Shown here in pieces: positions 24,067-33,249 of a stretch of DNA of 64,000 nt. Origin of the DNA: a virus. The notes under the pieces are model-generated. The model searched no databases, was not told where the DNA came from, and saw nothing but the letters and a program-made list of their open reading frames with translations. The stretch lies in IMG/VR virus record IMGVR_UViG_3300042539_000280, positions 100,393 through 164,392 of that record, one strand, 5' to 3'. The position numbers and the translations under genes are program-made. The stretch's first letter is position 1; each line of letters begins with the position of its first letter.

Positions 24067-24687
24067 TTATACAACGTAAAGAATTGTTGCTGAACCGGAT
24101 GTTACGCTGTTTGCACCAGTTGCGGTTACTAGGGCACGGAATACGTTGCCGTTTGCGGTCTGGTTGTTTGCAGTAAATGTTGGTGATGTATTGTTGAAAT
24201 ACTGACCACCTGTGTTTGCAACATTGGCCCATGAAGAACCATTGTATTTCTGCCAGTAATACTTGATAGAAGCACCTGATGGTGTTGATGTAGCAGCAAC
24301 GGTGAAGGTTAGGTTACCAATTGTCGATTTTGTATTACTTGTTGGCTGTGTGGTAACTGTTAGACGATAATCTGGGAACTGTGTATCGTCTGTACCGTCA
24401 GTGGCGATTGAACCTGTAGCAACAAGAACTTCGTAGGTAATACGACCAGCACGGAGACCGGTGCCTTCCTTACGAAGAACCCAACCAGAGTGTGGAATGT
24501 CTTTGTTGACCTGTGCTTCATTTGTATCAACGGCGAACTGGCCAACGATTTCATTTGTGATGAAAGCATTAGCAGTTACGTTCTTATAAAGAGCAGACTG
24601 GTTAGCAGAGGTTGATGCTCTGTTATACTGGATTACGGCTGCAATGTCTGAATTGGCAGCATTGTCTTTATTACCCCATAGTGGCAT
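24067..24687 (-). CDS. Virion structural protein with Ig-like domain
   Basis: 206 residues. The N-terminal half (MPLWGNKDNAANSDIAAVIQ, HSGWVLRKEGTGLRAGRITYEVLVATGSI) is a conserved structural protein of T4-like marine phages; the C-terminal half (SIKYYWQKYNGSSWANVANT) is an Ig-like fold typical of surface-exposed phage proteins. Probably on the capsid or tail surface. Confidence 0.72.
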   Translation of the reverse strand: MPLWGNKDNAANSDIAAVIQYNRASTSANQSALYKNVTANAFITNEIVGQFAVDTNEAQVNKDIPHSGWVLRKEGTGLRAGRITYEVLVATGSIATDGTDDTQFPDYRLTVTTQPTSNTKSTIGNLTFTVAATSTPSGASIKYYWQKYNGSSWANVANTGGQYFNNTSPTFTANNQTANGNVFRALVTATGANSVTSGSATILYVV

Positions 24688-24700
24688 TGTTCTTTTCCTT

Positions 24701-24874
24701 TTAGTTGTAAGTTTGACCTACTACGCCTGGGACCTCGGGATTCTGAACTACAGGATCCGCAGGTTGACCAGTCTGGGTCTTTCCTGGGTTTATTAGTTTT
24801 TTATCGGCGGCCTTTTGCAAGGCCACCTTTGTATCTTCCTTGGCAATCTTCTTGCTGTCGGGTTTCTTTTTCAT
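24701..24874 (-). CDS. Small disordered protein
   Basis: 57 residues, Lys-rich start (MKKKPDSKKIAKEDTK), then Gly/Pro-rich end. TAATG overlap with the upstream gene. Not recognised; likely virion-associated by context. Confidence 0.5.
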   Translation of the reverse strand: MKKKPDSKKIAKEDTKVALQKAADKKLINPGKTQTGQPADPVVQNPEVPGVVGQTYN

Positions 24875-26382
24875 TATACGATCCTATATTTATTATCACC
24901 CACTGAAACATAACTTTCAGCAACCATCTTCTTTTCTTCTTGCTGAGTACCACCAAACTTACCTCTGTTGGCCCATGCCTTGCCGGCAGGACTATCAGCA
25001 GAATAAGATGGTTCAGGTGCCGCAGTAACAGAAGCCTTCACCTCTGGTGCCGGAGCAGGTGCGGTTTCAGGTGGTTTATTCTGTGAAATAAACCCACCAG
25101 TGTCACTTGTGGCATTTTTAGGTTTAGCTGCTGATCCTGCAATATCCGGAACACCTGTTGGCACTCTTGTAGTGGTAGTAGGTGTTCTTTCTGGATTAAG
25201 TCTAACACTACTAAATGTGTCAGGTTTTTCCGCTGCCTTCATGCCAGTATCTTGTTGTTTGATAGGTGTTGGTGAAAGAGATCCAGAAGAAGTGCCAGCT
25301 GTAGTGAGGCCGGCGACTCTTGTTAGACCTTGTCTACCAGGACCATATGATGCTCGATCAGTCGAAACATTTTTTGGTGCTGTGTCTGCCTTAGTTGCAG
25401 AAGAAGCAGTAGCAGGTGTTGATGACTTACCAACACTTGTCACCTTTTGCTGTGACATAGGCACAAACTTTTCTTCTGGTGCCTTTGCAGTTCCTTTGCC
25501 TCGAATGTTTGACTGATATGTACCAGTTTCACCAGTTTTTGGATTTGTCCATTTGAATTGGCCAGTTGACTTAGCACCCATTGATCCTGCTTCCTTACGG
25601 GCCTGTGAGAAGGCCTGCTTGAAAGAAGATGGTTCTGTCTTTGGTGCTGCCGCTGGTTTAGCAACAGGAGCAGACATTGTACCAGGTTCTTTTGTCTGGA
25701 CAGGAGCAATCTTAGAAGGTAGTTCCTGATTCTTGACAGAAGGTGCTAGTTCTCCACGTCTTGACATAGAACCAACCATACCAGTTTGTGTGTTCTTGAC
25801 AGATGCACTTGGTGTAGTTGATGAACGATAACCTGCAACTTGTGTCTTGCCTGTATCTGTTTTACGGAATACAGGATTACCTGGTTCGGTCTTAGTGGAA
25901 TCTGGAACTGCAAGACCAGCAACACCAAGGGCACGACCTGCCACCTTTGCTGCTATACCTTTTGCAACAGAACTGGCGGCCGCCACAGTAGCCTTAGGTG
26001 TGGCCATAGCGGCACGGCCGGCGCCACTCATTTTGGTCACCATTTGACTTGGTGATGACTTTGCCATCTTCTGTGCTACTTGACTACCACCCTGTGAGAA
26101 TGATGTAGAACCACCAACTGAGGATGGTTTCATTGATCCAGTAGCTTGCTGACTAAAACTTGGGTTGAATCGGTTAGAGATATTTCTCTTTACGTCAGTT
26201 GTGGTTGGTTTCATTGTACCGAAACTGGAACCCATTCTAGCACCACCTGATTTTACAGTTGTGCCTTGTGACGCAAAACTCTGACCTGCACGATAAGTAT
26301 TACCCTGTAGTCTTTGCTGCGATGCGCTTGCCTGACGACGAACACCTGGAACAGGCATTTCGACGTTAGGTGGCATCGACAT
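24874..26382 (-). CDS. Long Ser/Thr/Pro/Ala-rich disordered protein
   Basis: 502 residues of low complexity without a clear globular domain. The part SFKQAFSQARKEAGSMGAKS followed by FKWTNPKTGETGTY matches a short motif found near the ends of many phage virion proteins (FxxAFxxARxxG...FxWxGKxYxT). An unstructured head or tail-associated protein is likely. No signal peptide. Confidence 0.6.
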   Translation of the reverse strand: MSMPPNVEMPVPGVRRQASASQQRLQGNTYRAGQSFASQGTTVKSGGARMGSSFGTMKPTTTDVKRNISNRFNPSFSQQATGSMKPSSVGGSTSFSQGGSQVAQKMAKSSPSQMVTKMSGAGRAAMATPKATVAAASSVAKGIAAKVAGRALGVAGLAVPDSTKTEPGNPVFRKTDTGKTQVAGYRSSTTPSASVKNTQTGMVGSMSRRGELAPSVKNQELPSKIAPVQTKEPGTMSAPVAKPAAAPKTEPSSFKQAFSQARKEAGSMGAKSTGQFKWTNPKTGETGTYQSNIRGKGTAKAPEEKFVPMSQQKVTSVGKSSTPATASSATKADTAPKNVSTDRASYGPGRQGLTRVAGLTTAGTSSGSLSPTPIKQQDTGMKAAEKPDTFSSVRLNPERTPTTTTRVPTGVPDIAGSAAKPKNATSDTGGFISQNKPPETAPAPAPEVKASVTAAPEPSYSADSPAGKAWANRGKFGGTQQEEKKMVAESYVSVGDNKYRIV

Positions 26383-26420
26383 TGCTAGTTCGTTTACCGA
26401 CTTACCCGTTCCCGGTGCGC

Positions 26421-27569
26421 CTAGAAACCCTGGTCTTCCTTCATGTGCTTGGCACGGATCTTGGCAAGGATAGCACCTGCTACCTTCTTACCACGTTCCT
26501 CTGAACCATAACGTTCGCCGGCCTTCTTAGCAATCATCTTGAATGATTTGCCTGGCTTACCAATGTCTTTACCAGCACGGGCAGCCTTGGCAGAATATGC
26601 GGCTTCATTTACTGTTTCTTCTGGTAGATGACCTGGCTTGGTGTGTGAACCAAGACGACGCTTGATATTGCCTTTTAGTGTGGCAGTATCTTGCTTATGA
26701 ACCTTACCAGATTTTGTCATTCTGTCTGTTGGATGGCGACGATCACGGGCAATGGAATCTTCTTTACCACGATCTTCACCACGGCGAACTAGACCTACAG
26801 ATGATTGAGCGCCAGCACGTTCGGCATTATGTGCAGTCTTTTTACCAAACTTTCTCTTGATTAGACCATGTAGTTTGCTGGTGTCTCTTTCTTGTGCTTC
26901 TTTTTCTCTATAAGCAGAGATAGCAGCCTTCTTTGAAACTTCATCAATCTGTTCATCTTCCTTGACCACATTCTGCATACGTTGTGTGGTTGGATTGCCT
27001 GGTGTTAGTGAAGATGCTGCACCTGGATAGGACTTAGGTGTTGATGGATCTTCCTTAGGAGCAGACTTAGTAACGTCGCCTGAACCTTGAACTGATGGAT
27101 CTCTTTTTACAACGTCAAGGCCTTCGCCCATCTTTTTCTTGCCACCCATCTGGTCTTTACCGAGACGACCAGCAACAACGTCACCACGGGTAACTTTGTC
27201 ATATGGAGGATAGTTGTTAGCAAGATTACCATCATTGCCTTCTTTTGTTAGTTCACGAGCAGTTCTCTTTGGTGACTGACCTGGGAATCCGCCCATCTTT
27301 TTGATGTGTTCCATGCCAGTCTTTTCTTCATGCTCTTTCTTCTTTTCTTTATTCTCTTTATTACCTTCTTTCATGCACTTATAGGCTTCTTCTAGTCTGG
27401 CATCATATGCTGCTAGTTGCTCTCTAACAACTGCCTTGCGAGAATATACACCAAACTCCTCGTTGACAAGGGCCTCGGCTTCACGGCGCATGTCGCCATC
27501 TTTTCTTGCTTCCATGACCGCTTGAACTAGAGGGTCCTTCTTGGTTAGAAATGGGTTGTTTCCAAACAT
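26421..27569 (-). CDS. Charged disordered protein with cleavage-like repeats
   Basis: 382 residues, mostly Lys/Glu/Gly-rich. It contains EDEQIDEVSKKAAISAYREK, like the repeats in the 22345-24051 product, and ends with EETVNEAAYSAKAARAGKDI followed by GSEERGKKVAGAILAKIR, a helix-turn pattern seen in many T4-like phages. Probably a packaged or scaffold-like head protein cut at (I/L/V)xE sites. Confidence 0.58.
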   Translation of the reverse strand: MFGNNPFLTKKDPLVQAVMEARKDGDMRREAEALVNEEFGVYSRKAVVREQLAAYDARLEEAYKCMKEGNKENKEKKKEHEEKTGMEHIKKMGGFPGQSPKRTARELTKEGNDGNLANNYPPYDKVTRGDVVAGRLGKDQMGGKKKMGEGLDVVKRDPSVQGSGDVTKSAPKEDPSTPKSYPGAASSLTPGNPTTQRMQNVVKEDEQIDEVSKKAAISAYREKEAQERDTSKLHGLIKRKFGKKTAHNAERAGAQSSVGLVRRGEDRGKEDSIARDRRHPTDRMTKSGKVHKQDTATLKGNIKRRLGSHTKPGHLPEETVNEAAYSAKAARAGKDIGKPGKSFKMIAKKAGERYGSEERGKKVAGAILAKIRAKHMKEDQGF

Positions 27570-27610
27570 TTTAGTTTTCCTTGTAAGTTGAATTGGATAA
27601 TGTAATCCTA

Positions 27611-29632
27611 TTATTTAGTATATTTCTTTTTTCTTCTGGATCCAAATAATGATTTCTTTTCAAATTCTGCTGCTGTAGCATTTTGTCGAACATCATCATT
27701 TCCAGTGGTTGCAGGTACCGATGACATAGTTCCTGAGTATGGATCGTCTAAACTCTCCATTCTCACCAACTTTTCGGCAGTCTCTTTCATCTTTTGTTCT
27801 GAAAGAGAACCATAACGTGCCTTGAAACGCTTTTTGGTTTCTTCACTCTGCATCCAACGATCTAGTCTTTGTCTGCTAATCTGTCTATCAAGACCGGTTA
27901 AATCAATTGCTTGATTATCACCGAATCCAGGTCCTTTTGGAAGGCCTGCTTCATCGCCTATTCTGTCAGCACCAATAGGTGCCGCAGATGGGCTTCTTAC
28001 TGTTTTCTGTTTCAAATCTAATACTCTCATAGGTTTGGGTGGACCAGGTTCTTGACCTGGGGTGTCTTGTGCATATCTATCTGTTAGTTTCTGGGTTCCC
28101 CAGTTACCTGCACCACCAACCAAAACCTTTCTATTGTTTGGAGAGAAGTCAGTATATCCCTCCAACATAGCCTGGAATTTACGATCATTATCAGTTGTAA
28201 CAAATTCATCAATCTCGGATGTTACCGAGTCAATTAGTTTTTGGTATGTTTCCTGAATAACTTTTTCGGATTGGTTTAGGTCTAAGTCATTCTTGACTTC
28301 AATGACCTTTTCAAATAACTGGTCGTATTTGTTTAGTGCGTCTTGTGCAGACTTCCACTTACCAAAGCGGACATTCTCTGCAATGACACGGCCTTTTCCA
28401 GCACGAGCCTCGTTTCTTAGTTTTGATACCTCGTTGCTGGTATTGACAAATACCATAATAGTTTCATAACCTCTGGCATCAAGTGACTCCTTGATACCTC
28501 TTGCTTTATCATAATCGAATGAACCATTGATGACTACATTACCTTCTAATGTAATCTTATGAAATTCGTCAGCATTTACCTCTGTAAATCCACATGGTAG
28601 AATTGCCTCTTTTAGAATCTTATCTTTACCAGAACCTGGTGTTCCAGCAAGAATGATGGCCTTTTCGGTCACATACTGCATATCGAAATAACTTGGATTC
28701 AAACTACCAAAATAACGCATTACCTTACCGGCATCTGCGTTGGCCTCGTTTTCAATCTTAGAACCGGTGGCACCTTCTTTCTTGATATCTTTACCAAGAC
28801 GACCATCAAGGTTCTGCTTATGATGAACCAACTCATGTGCTACTGAACGGAAGATATCCATCGGATGACGGTTCTTAGTTGCAACTCTAACCAATTTTTC
28901 ACCAGGTGAATAAGAAGCAAATGATGGTTGATTTACTGGATTCTTATCTCCACTTTCATCTGATCCCATGTATTGAAATTTTGGTCTTTCATCGATACCA
29001 AGATGGGCACAAGTAAAGTCAACGAATGACATCAACTTGTCATGAAATTCTTTTCTTGTCATACCACTGGTATCTTCTTTTAGAAAGGCACGAGTGGCGG
29101 TGAATATCTTTCGTGCTAGGGTCTTATCTTTGGCGGCAGATGCCTTGGCAAATGTGGCAAAGTCACCCTTGCGAACGGCTGCACGAAGATCGGTACCAGA
29201 AATTCCCTTCTTACGGGCACCTGATGACACGACCTCAAAATGTTTGAATGGATAATGAATCTTTGGATTGAAATCTTTGGCGGTTCTTGGTTTTACATAC
29301 TTAGTAAGTGATGTTCTAAACTCTTGAACACGGTCGTCACCGACAACAAATGTAACATCTTCATAACCTTCATCTGCTAGTTTCTTAGCAATAGCAAATG
29401 CGGTTTTCATCTTTGGATCATCCACAAAATTTACACCAGGGAATATCTGACGAAGAAACGTCATTTTCTCTCGTGGTGAAAGTGGATTTTTGGACGGATC
29501 ATGTGATTGGGAGGTATAGATACGGTGTTCGGCACCTTTTCTCTGTGCTAACTTTACCGCATATGTAATTAGTTCTGCATGGCCTGTGGTTGGCGGATTA
29601 TAACGGCCAAATGTGAATACAATCTTTTTCAT
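27611..29632 (-). CDS. Nucleotidyltransferase-metallopeptidase-kinase fusion
   Basis: 673 residues in at least three parts. 1-180: cytidylyltransferase-like nucleotidyltransferase with PPTTGH (13-18) and SGTDLR (145-150). 187-320: zinc peptidase-like with HELVHH (H266, E267, H270) and a later ENEANAD ligand region. 323-470: P-loop kinase with AGTPGSGKDKI (329-339), resembling polynucleotide kinases. 480-673: disordered tail. The link FLKE at 183-186 looks like a prohead-protease site, so the chain may be cut into enzymes. Late virion cargo is inferred. Confidence 0.75.
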   Translation of the reverse strand: MKKIVFTFGRYNPPTTGHAELITYAVKLAQRKGAEHRIYTSQSHDPSKNPLSPREKMTFLRQIFPGVNFVDDPKMKTAFAIAKKLADEGYEDVTFVVGDDRVQEFRTSLTKYVKPRTAKDFNPKIHYPFKHFEVVSSGARKKGISGTDLRAAVRKGDFATFAKASAAKDKTLARKIFTATRAFLKEDTSGMTRKEFHDKLMSFVDFTCAHLGIDERPKFQYMGSDESGDKNPVNQPSFASYSPGEKLVRVATKNRHPMDIFRSVAHELVHHKQNLDGRLGKDIKKEGATGSKIENEANADAGKVMRYFGSLNPSYFDMQYVTEKAIILAGTPGSGKDKILKEAILPCGFTEVNADEFHKITLEGNVVINGSFDYDKARGIKESLDARGYETIMVFVNTSNEVSKLRNEARAGKGRVIAENVRFGKWKSAQDALNKYDQLFEKVIEVKNDLDLNQSEKVIQETYQKLIDSVTSEIDEFVTTDNDRKFQAMLEGYTDFSPNNRKVLVGGAGNWGTQKLTDRYAQDTPGQEPGPPKPMRVLDLKQKTVRSPSAAPIGADRIGDEAGLPKGPGFGDNQAIDLTGLDRQISRQRLDRWMQSEETKKRFKARYGSLSEQKMKETAEKLVRMESLDDPYSGTMSSVPATTGNDDVRQNATAAEFEKKSLFGSRRKKKYTK

Positions 29633-29655
29633 TCTTCTCCCTCTGCGGGTTTATA

Positions 29656-29781
29656 TTAGTTATTTAGTTTTTGTTTTTTCCTTGACTGCTTTACAATCTT
29701 CTTGATTGTTGCAACAACAGGAACGGGTTTAGTCTCTGGATGTCCTGTTTCGCATCCACAGTGTTCTTTTATTTTCTTCAT
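29656..29781 (-). CDS. Tiny basic protein
   Basis: 41 residues (MKKIKEHCGCETGHPETKPV), ending in a Lys-rich helix. Two cysteines and a histidine could bind metal. Unrecognised. Confidence 0.45.
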   Translation of the reverse strand: MKKIKEHCGCETGHPETKPVPVVATIKKIVKQSRKKQKLNN

Positions 29782-29806
29782 TACTCTTCCTAATATTAGA
29801 CTATTT

Positions 29807-30547
29807 TTATATTTTTATATTTGTGTTATAAACGTTCCTGTCATTTCCAAAGTCAGTCAACCAATTTACTCCGGTGAGTCCAGTTTCTCTAATATCTTTA
29901 CCTTTTTGTATGACGCCGATCAGATCACCAAAATTCGATACTAATGCATATCTTCTTTTTTGTCTATCTGGTGTAATATTTATAATATCAGCAAACAAAT
30001 ACATATTTTCTTCTTTTTCTTTTAGTATGACTTCACTATATAATTTTCCCAATAAAAACATTCCAGATATACAGGTCACATCGTGACCATAGTATTCTAC
30101 ACGACAATTATGAACAATGTTCTGAATTAATCTTTCTAAGATTACGGCACCAGGTTTTGCAATCATAAAATTATTTTGAACTACTAACCCTTGTGATTGC
30201 CAATCAAAATGGGCCCTAGGAGCACAGAAGTTGTATTTTTCAAAAAACTCCATATCAATGTCTGACATCATTTGGATATGTAAATCAACATATACACCTC
30301 CATACAAATATAAAAGACATGCTCGGGCTAAGTCACATTTGAAGGCATACGGATTCAATTTTTTATAGGAAAGATAAACTTCTTCTGAGAAATTATTAAG
30401 TAGTATATCTTCTATCTCTTTTCCGGAATATAAATGATAATCTCCTGGAATACATTCTCTAACACTGTCACAACATCTTTCAGTAATTTTAGGTAAAATT
30501 TTAGGAATATTATTATCATCATTTATCAAAATTTGGTGTATTTTCAT
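29807..30547 (-). CDS. GT32-like glycosyltransferase
   Basis: 246 residues with the 'sugar-binding region containing DXD' layout: FKCDLARACLLYLYGGVYVDLHI. The DXD motif reads D88-L-H90, so the second aspartate is replaced by histidine, which may change metal use or inactivate it. The gene is AT-rich compared with neighbours, a sign of recent transfer. Target unknown; a virion protein or host surface sugar is possible. Confidence 0.75.
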   Translation of the reverse strand: MKIHQILINDDNNIPKILPKITERCCDSVRECIPGDYHLYSGKEIEDILLNNFSEEVYLSYKKLNPYAFKCDLARACLLYLYGGVYVDLHIQMMSDIDMEFFEKYNFCAPRAHFDWQSQGLVVQNNFMIAKPGAVILERLIQNIVHNCRVEYYGHDVTCISGMFLLGKLYSEVILKEKEENMYLFADIINITPDRQKRRYALVSNFGDLIGVIQKGKDIRETGLTGVNWLTDFGNDRNVYNTNIKI

Positions 30548-31785
30548 TATTTACCCCAGTTTTTCACCGCCAAAAAGTTTGCACGACTAAATTCCATTCT
30601 GTCAACCAATTTGACTGCATCGCCACCTGTGGACCATGCTGCCACATATCCTTCTGGTGTGGTTACTTTATAACCACCGTCGGCAGTATGTAAGAATGTG
30701 CCAAGATCATTCACCTGATTGAACTTGTGAATGAGTAGCATCTTGGCCTCTACCAATATTCTCTGTAAATCAAAAATCATTTTGAGGTGAGAAGCATGTT
30801 GACGATACCAGCGGAGAATCATATCTCTTTCTTGGATTCGCTTTTGTTTGGTAGCAGGCATCTTAGCAGTTTCTATGTGCTTGGTATATTTATCACCAAC
30901 CCACTTTATAAGTTCTGCGGTATATCCTTTACCATATGACTGACCAGCACGGACTTTCTGGTTATTGAAAGTCATAATGTCAATACGGTATGTGGAATTG
31001 GAAGCAATCTCATTGAACATGCTGGCAGGGATGGACCTGAATAGTGAACCTGCTTGTGATAGTAATGAGGTAAGTTTAGCGTTTTCGGTCTTGGTTAGTG
31101 TAGCACGACCAGTAACATCGGAGAATTTGTTTGATCTAAACCAAACGTTTCTATTCTTTCTTAGACCACTGATATCAACATCAAAGTGTGTCTGTAATGT
31201 GTCCATAGTTTTACCATAATATGATGTATGAAACACAATACCCATCTGTGCAGCCATTACCTCTTTGGCCATAGCGGAGTCTACAGGTACGGCATATGTA
31301 ATGGTGTTTGGTCTGAAAGTAATATATCTCTTACCATCAATGGTCTCTGTCTTGAGGTCAGACTTAGAGAACATAAAGTCACCGTGAATGATGCCTTTGA
31401 TACCTAGTGCAGGGAGATATTTTAGTGCCTGCGATAGTTTATCAGCAAGACCGCCAGTATGATTGGCACGAATGTCGGCCTCGGTGTAATTCAGTTTGGA
31501 ATTTTTAGCAAATATAGATTTAGAACCAACAAAGAACTTACCATTTTCAGGATTGATACCAGCATATAGTGCCGGCGCACCATCGAACTTGGTTCTAAGG
31601 ATAAGTGCCTCGGATAACAGGTCATTCTCGTCCTTGATGGCAAACATATCTTTCAATGAGATTAGAAAGTTGATTGCGTTACGGGTGCCCGCTACACCAC
31701 CTTCCAATACGGCATCTTCAATGTGAGTAAGATGACGGTCTTTTTCGGCTGCTGCTTCTTTGAGATATTGGTTGAGTCGGATCAT
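30547..31785 (-). CDS. Ligase-fold (KxDG) protein with capsid-targeting start
   Basis: 412 residues. It opens MIRLNQYLKEAAAE, like the T4 capsid-targeting peptide with an LxE cut site. LRTKFDGAPALYAG at 63-76 matches the KxDG nucleotidyl-lysine motif (K66, D68, G69); GIIHGDFMF at 131-139 and GIVFHTSYY at 182-190 sit where motifs III and IV of ligases would lie. The family is conserved in T4-like marine phages without proven activity. A packaged RNA/DNA ligase is a reasonable hypothesis. Confidence 0.65.
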   Translation of the reverse strand: MIRLNQYLKEAAAEKDRHLTHIEDAVLEGGVAGTRNAINFLISLKDMFAIKDENDLLSEALILRTKFDGAPALYAGINPENGKFFVGSKSIFAKNSKLNYTEADIRANHTGGLADKLSQALKYLPALGIKGIIHGDFMFSKSDLKTETIDGKRYITFRPNTITYAVPVDSAMAKEVMAAQMGIVFHTSYYGKTMDTLQTHFDVDISGLRKNRNVWFRSNKFSDVTGRATLTKTENAKLTSLLSQAGSLFRSIPASMFNEIASNSTYRIDIMTFNNQKVRAGQSYGKGYTAELIKWVGDKYTKHIETAKMPATKQKRIQERDMILRWYRQHASHLKMIFDLQRILVEAKMLLIHKFNQVNDLGTFLHTADGGYKVTTPEGYVAAWSTGGDAVKLVDRMEFSRANFLAVKNWGK

Positions 31786-31786
31786 T

Positions 31787-33217
31787 TTAGACTTTCAGGT
31801 TACATTCTTTTGACAACAGTTCCTTGAACTCGTGGTCGATTGTAGCAAAAAATTGTGGTTGAGGAGAGAACTTGCCTTTATATCTAAGTTCCAAATTTAG
31901 AATATTTAGATTACCTCTTCTTAGTTTGAAGAAAACCTTGGCAGCACCTGACTCCTCGTCCTCGGCACCTTTTCTTTTGTTGGCTTCTAATGATGCCTTT
32001 CTTCTGTTAGCATCAATCTCAACAACATAATTGGACTTTTTATATTTGTTTTCAATTCTGCTTAGACCACATAGAACGGTCTTTAGTGAAATAACATTGG
32101 CAGGTGAAAATGATACGGCAGTCTTTGATACTTTACCGATACCTGTAACAAGAAAGAAAGCAAATTCATTTTCATCAATATCTTTCTTGGTAAGTTCATC
32201 ATACATTTTGGTCTTTAGAACAAGATTGATTAGAGACTCACCAAACAATGCGGCATTTCCGTCTCTATTCATAATTTCGACATATTTACCCCAAAGGGCA
32301 TTGCCTTCTTTACCAAGATCATTATTGACGAATGAACGCATAGAATTTGGATCTCTAAGTCCTGCACGGTCAACGTCATAAGGAGTTTTATCTTCCCAGA
32401 CTGCTCTTGGTGCCTTGGCCCAACCTTTGGTATTGATATATGTATCGGGGAATTTTTTAGTATCACGACCCTTTGCTTCATAGAGAAGTTCAATTTTTTT
32501 ATCTCTATCTCTCAAAGCAGCAGGCGAATAACCTTTGATATCTTTTTTATCCAAGATACCTTTAGAAATGGCCTGTTCAACCAGATTGGCAAAGTATTCT
32601 TTCTTTGCTGTATCAATTTCAGCACGAATGAGGGCAAATGAATCCTGATTTTCTTTGACGGCACCTTTGGCGTTCTTTGCTGTTCCTCTTTTCATTGTTT
32701 TAGAAACAGTCTGTGGGTTACCGGCATTTAGAACGGAGTCGAAAACTTTATTGATGATTGTTGGGTCCTGTGCCTGTGCGGCATTCTTTTTCTTTAGCGA
32801 AACGCCATAGTATTTCTTACCATACTTTAGCATAATATCGGAAGAATTATATGAGGAGAATCCGTAGGCGCTGATCTGGAATTTTTGCACCTCTTTTGGC
32901 CAAACATCACCTGTCATATAGACACCGGCAGGTGCGGCATTCTTTTGTGATGCAGGTAATACACCTTTGAAACCAATAGCACCAGATATACCTCTAGCAA
33001 GATCATCTAGTGATCCTGGAGTTGTATCTATTGTTTTGATAAAACTTGTCTTGATGGAAGGACTTCCATACTGGACACTAGAGTTTGCTATCTTTTTTAC
33101 TTGCGTTATGAACTTGGTGAGACTGTTGATATCTTTGACAGCAGCCTTCAATTCAGTAATGCTAAAGAACATTGCTGCCGCAAACATAATTTCCGATCTT
33201 TCAACTGATGCTGCCAT
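31787..33217 (-). CDS. Putative PD-(D/E)XK-like nuclease, conserved phage protein
   Basis: 476 residues. SSDIMLKYGKKYYGVSLKKK near 128-147 has the D-x(n)-SxK spacing of restriction-type nuclease cores, but the middle acidic residue is replaced, so this is weak. The C-terminal part is beta-rich (KVFFKLRRGNLNILNLELRY). It lies among predicted capsid cargo genes, two bases from the ligase-like gene. Confidence 0.5.
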   Translation of the reverse strand: MAASVERSEIMFAAAMFFSITELKAAVKDINSLTKFITQVKKIANSSVQYGSPSIKTSFIKTIDTTPGSLDDLARGISGAIGFKGVLPASQKNAAPAGVYMTGDVWPKEVQKFQISAYGFSSYNSSDIMLKYGKKYYGVSLKKKNAAQAQDPTIINKVFDSVLNAGNPQTVSKTMKRGTAKNAKGAVKENQDSFALIRAEIDTAKKEYFANLVEQAISKGILDKKDIKGYSPAALRDRDKKIELLYEAKGRDTKKFPDTYINTKGWAKAPRAVWEDKTPYDVDRAGLRDPNSMRSFVNNDLGKEGNALWGKYVEIMNRDGNAALFGESLINLVLKTKMYDELTKKDIDENEFAFFLVTGIGKVSKTAVSFSPANVISLKTVLCGLSRIENKYKKSNYVVEIDANRRKASLEANKRKGAEDEESGAAKVFFKLRRGNLNILNLELRYKGKFSPQPQFFATIDHEFKELLSKECNLKV

Positions 33218-33226
33218 AGGACCTCA

Positions 33227-33247
33227 ATAAGAGTTTATTTCTCTTAT
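33227..33247 (-). other. Intergenic hairpin
   Basis: ATAAGAG and CTCTTAT, a 7-base inverted repeat with a 7-base AT loop, between the Dam stop and the next gene. No T-run follows, so it is not a classic terminator; it may protect mRNA ends. It adjoins a CTAAATA motif. Confidence 0.4.
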
Positions 33248-33249
33248 AT

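Noticed and set aside
25100-26055. Plus-strand open frames opposite the low-complexity protein
   Set aside because: They are by-products of the biased codon use of the long Ser/Thr/Pro-rich gene.
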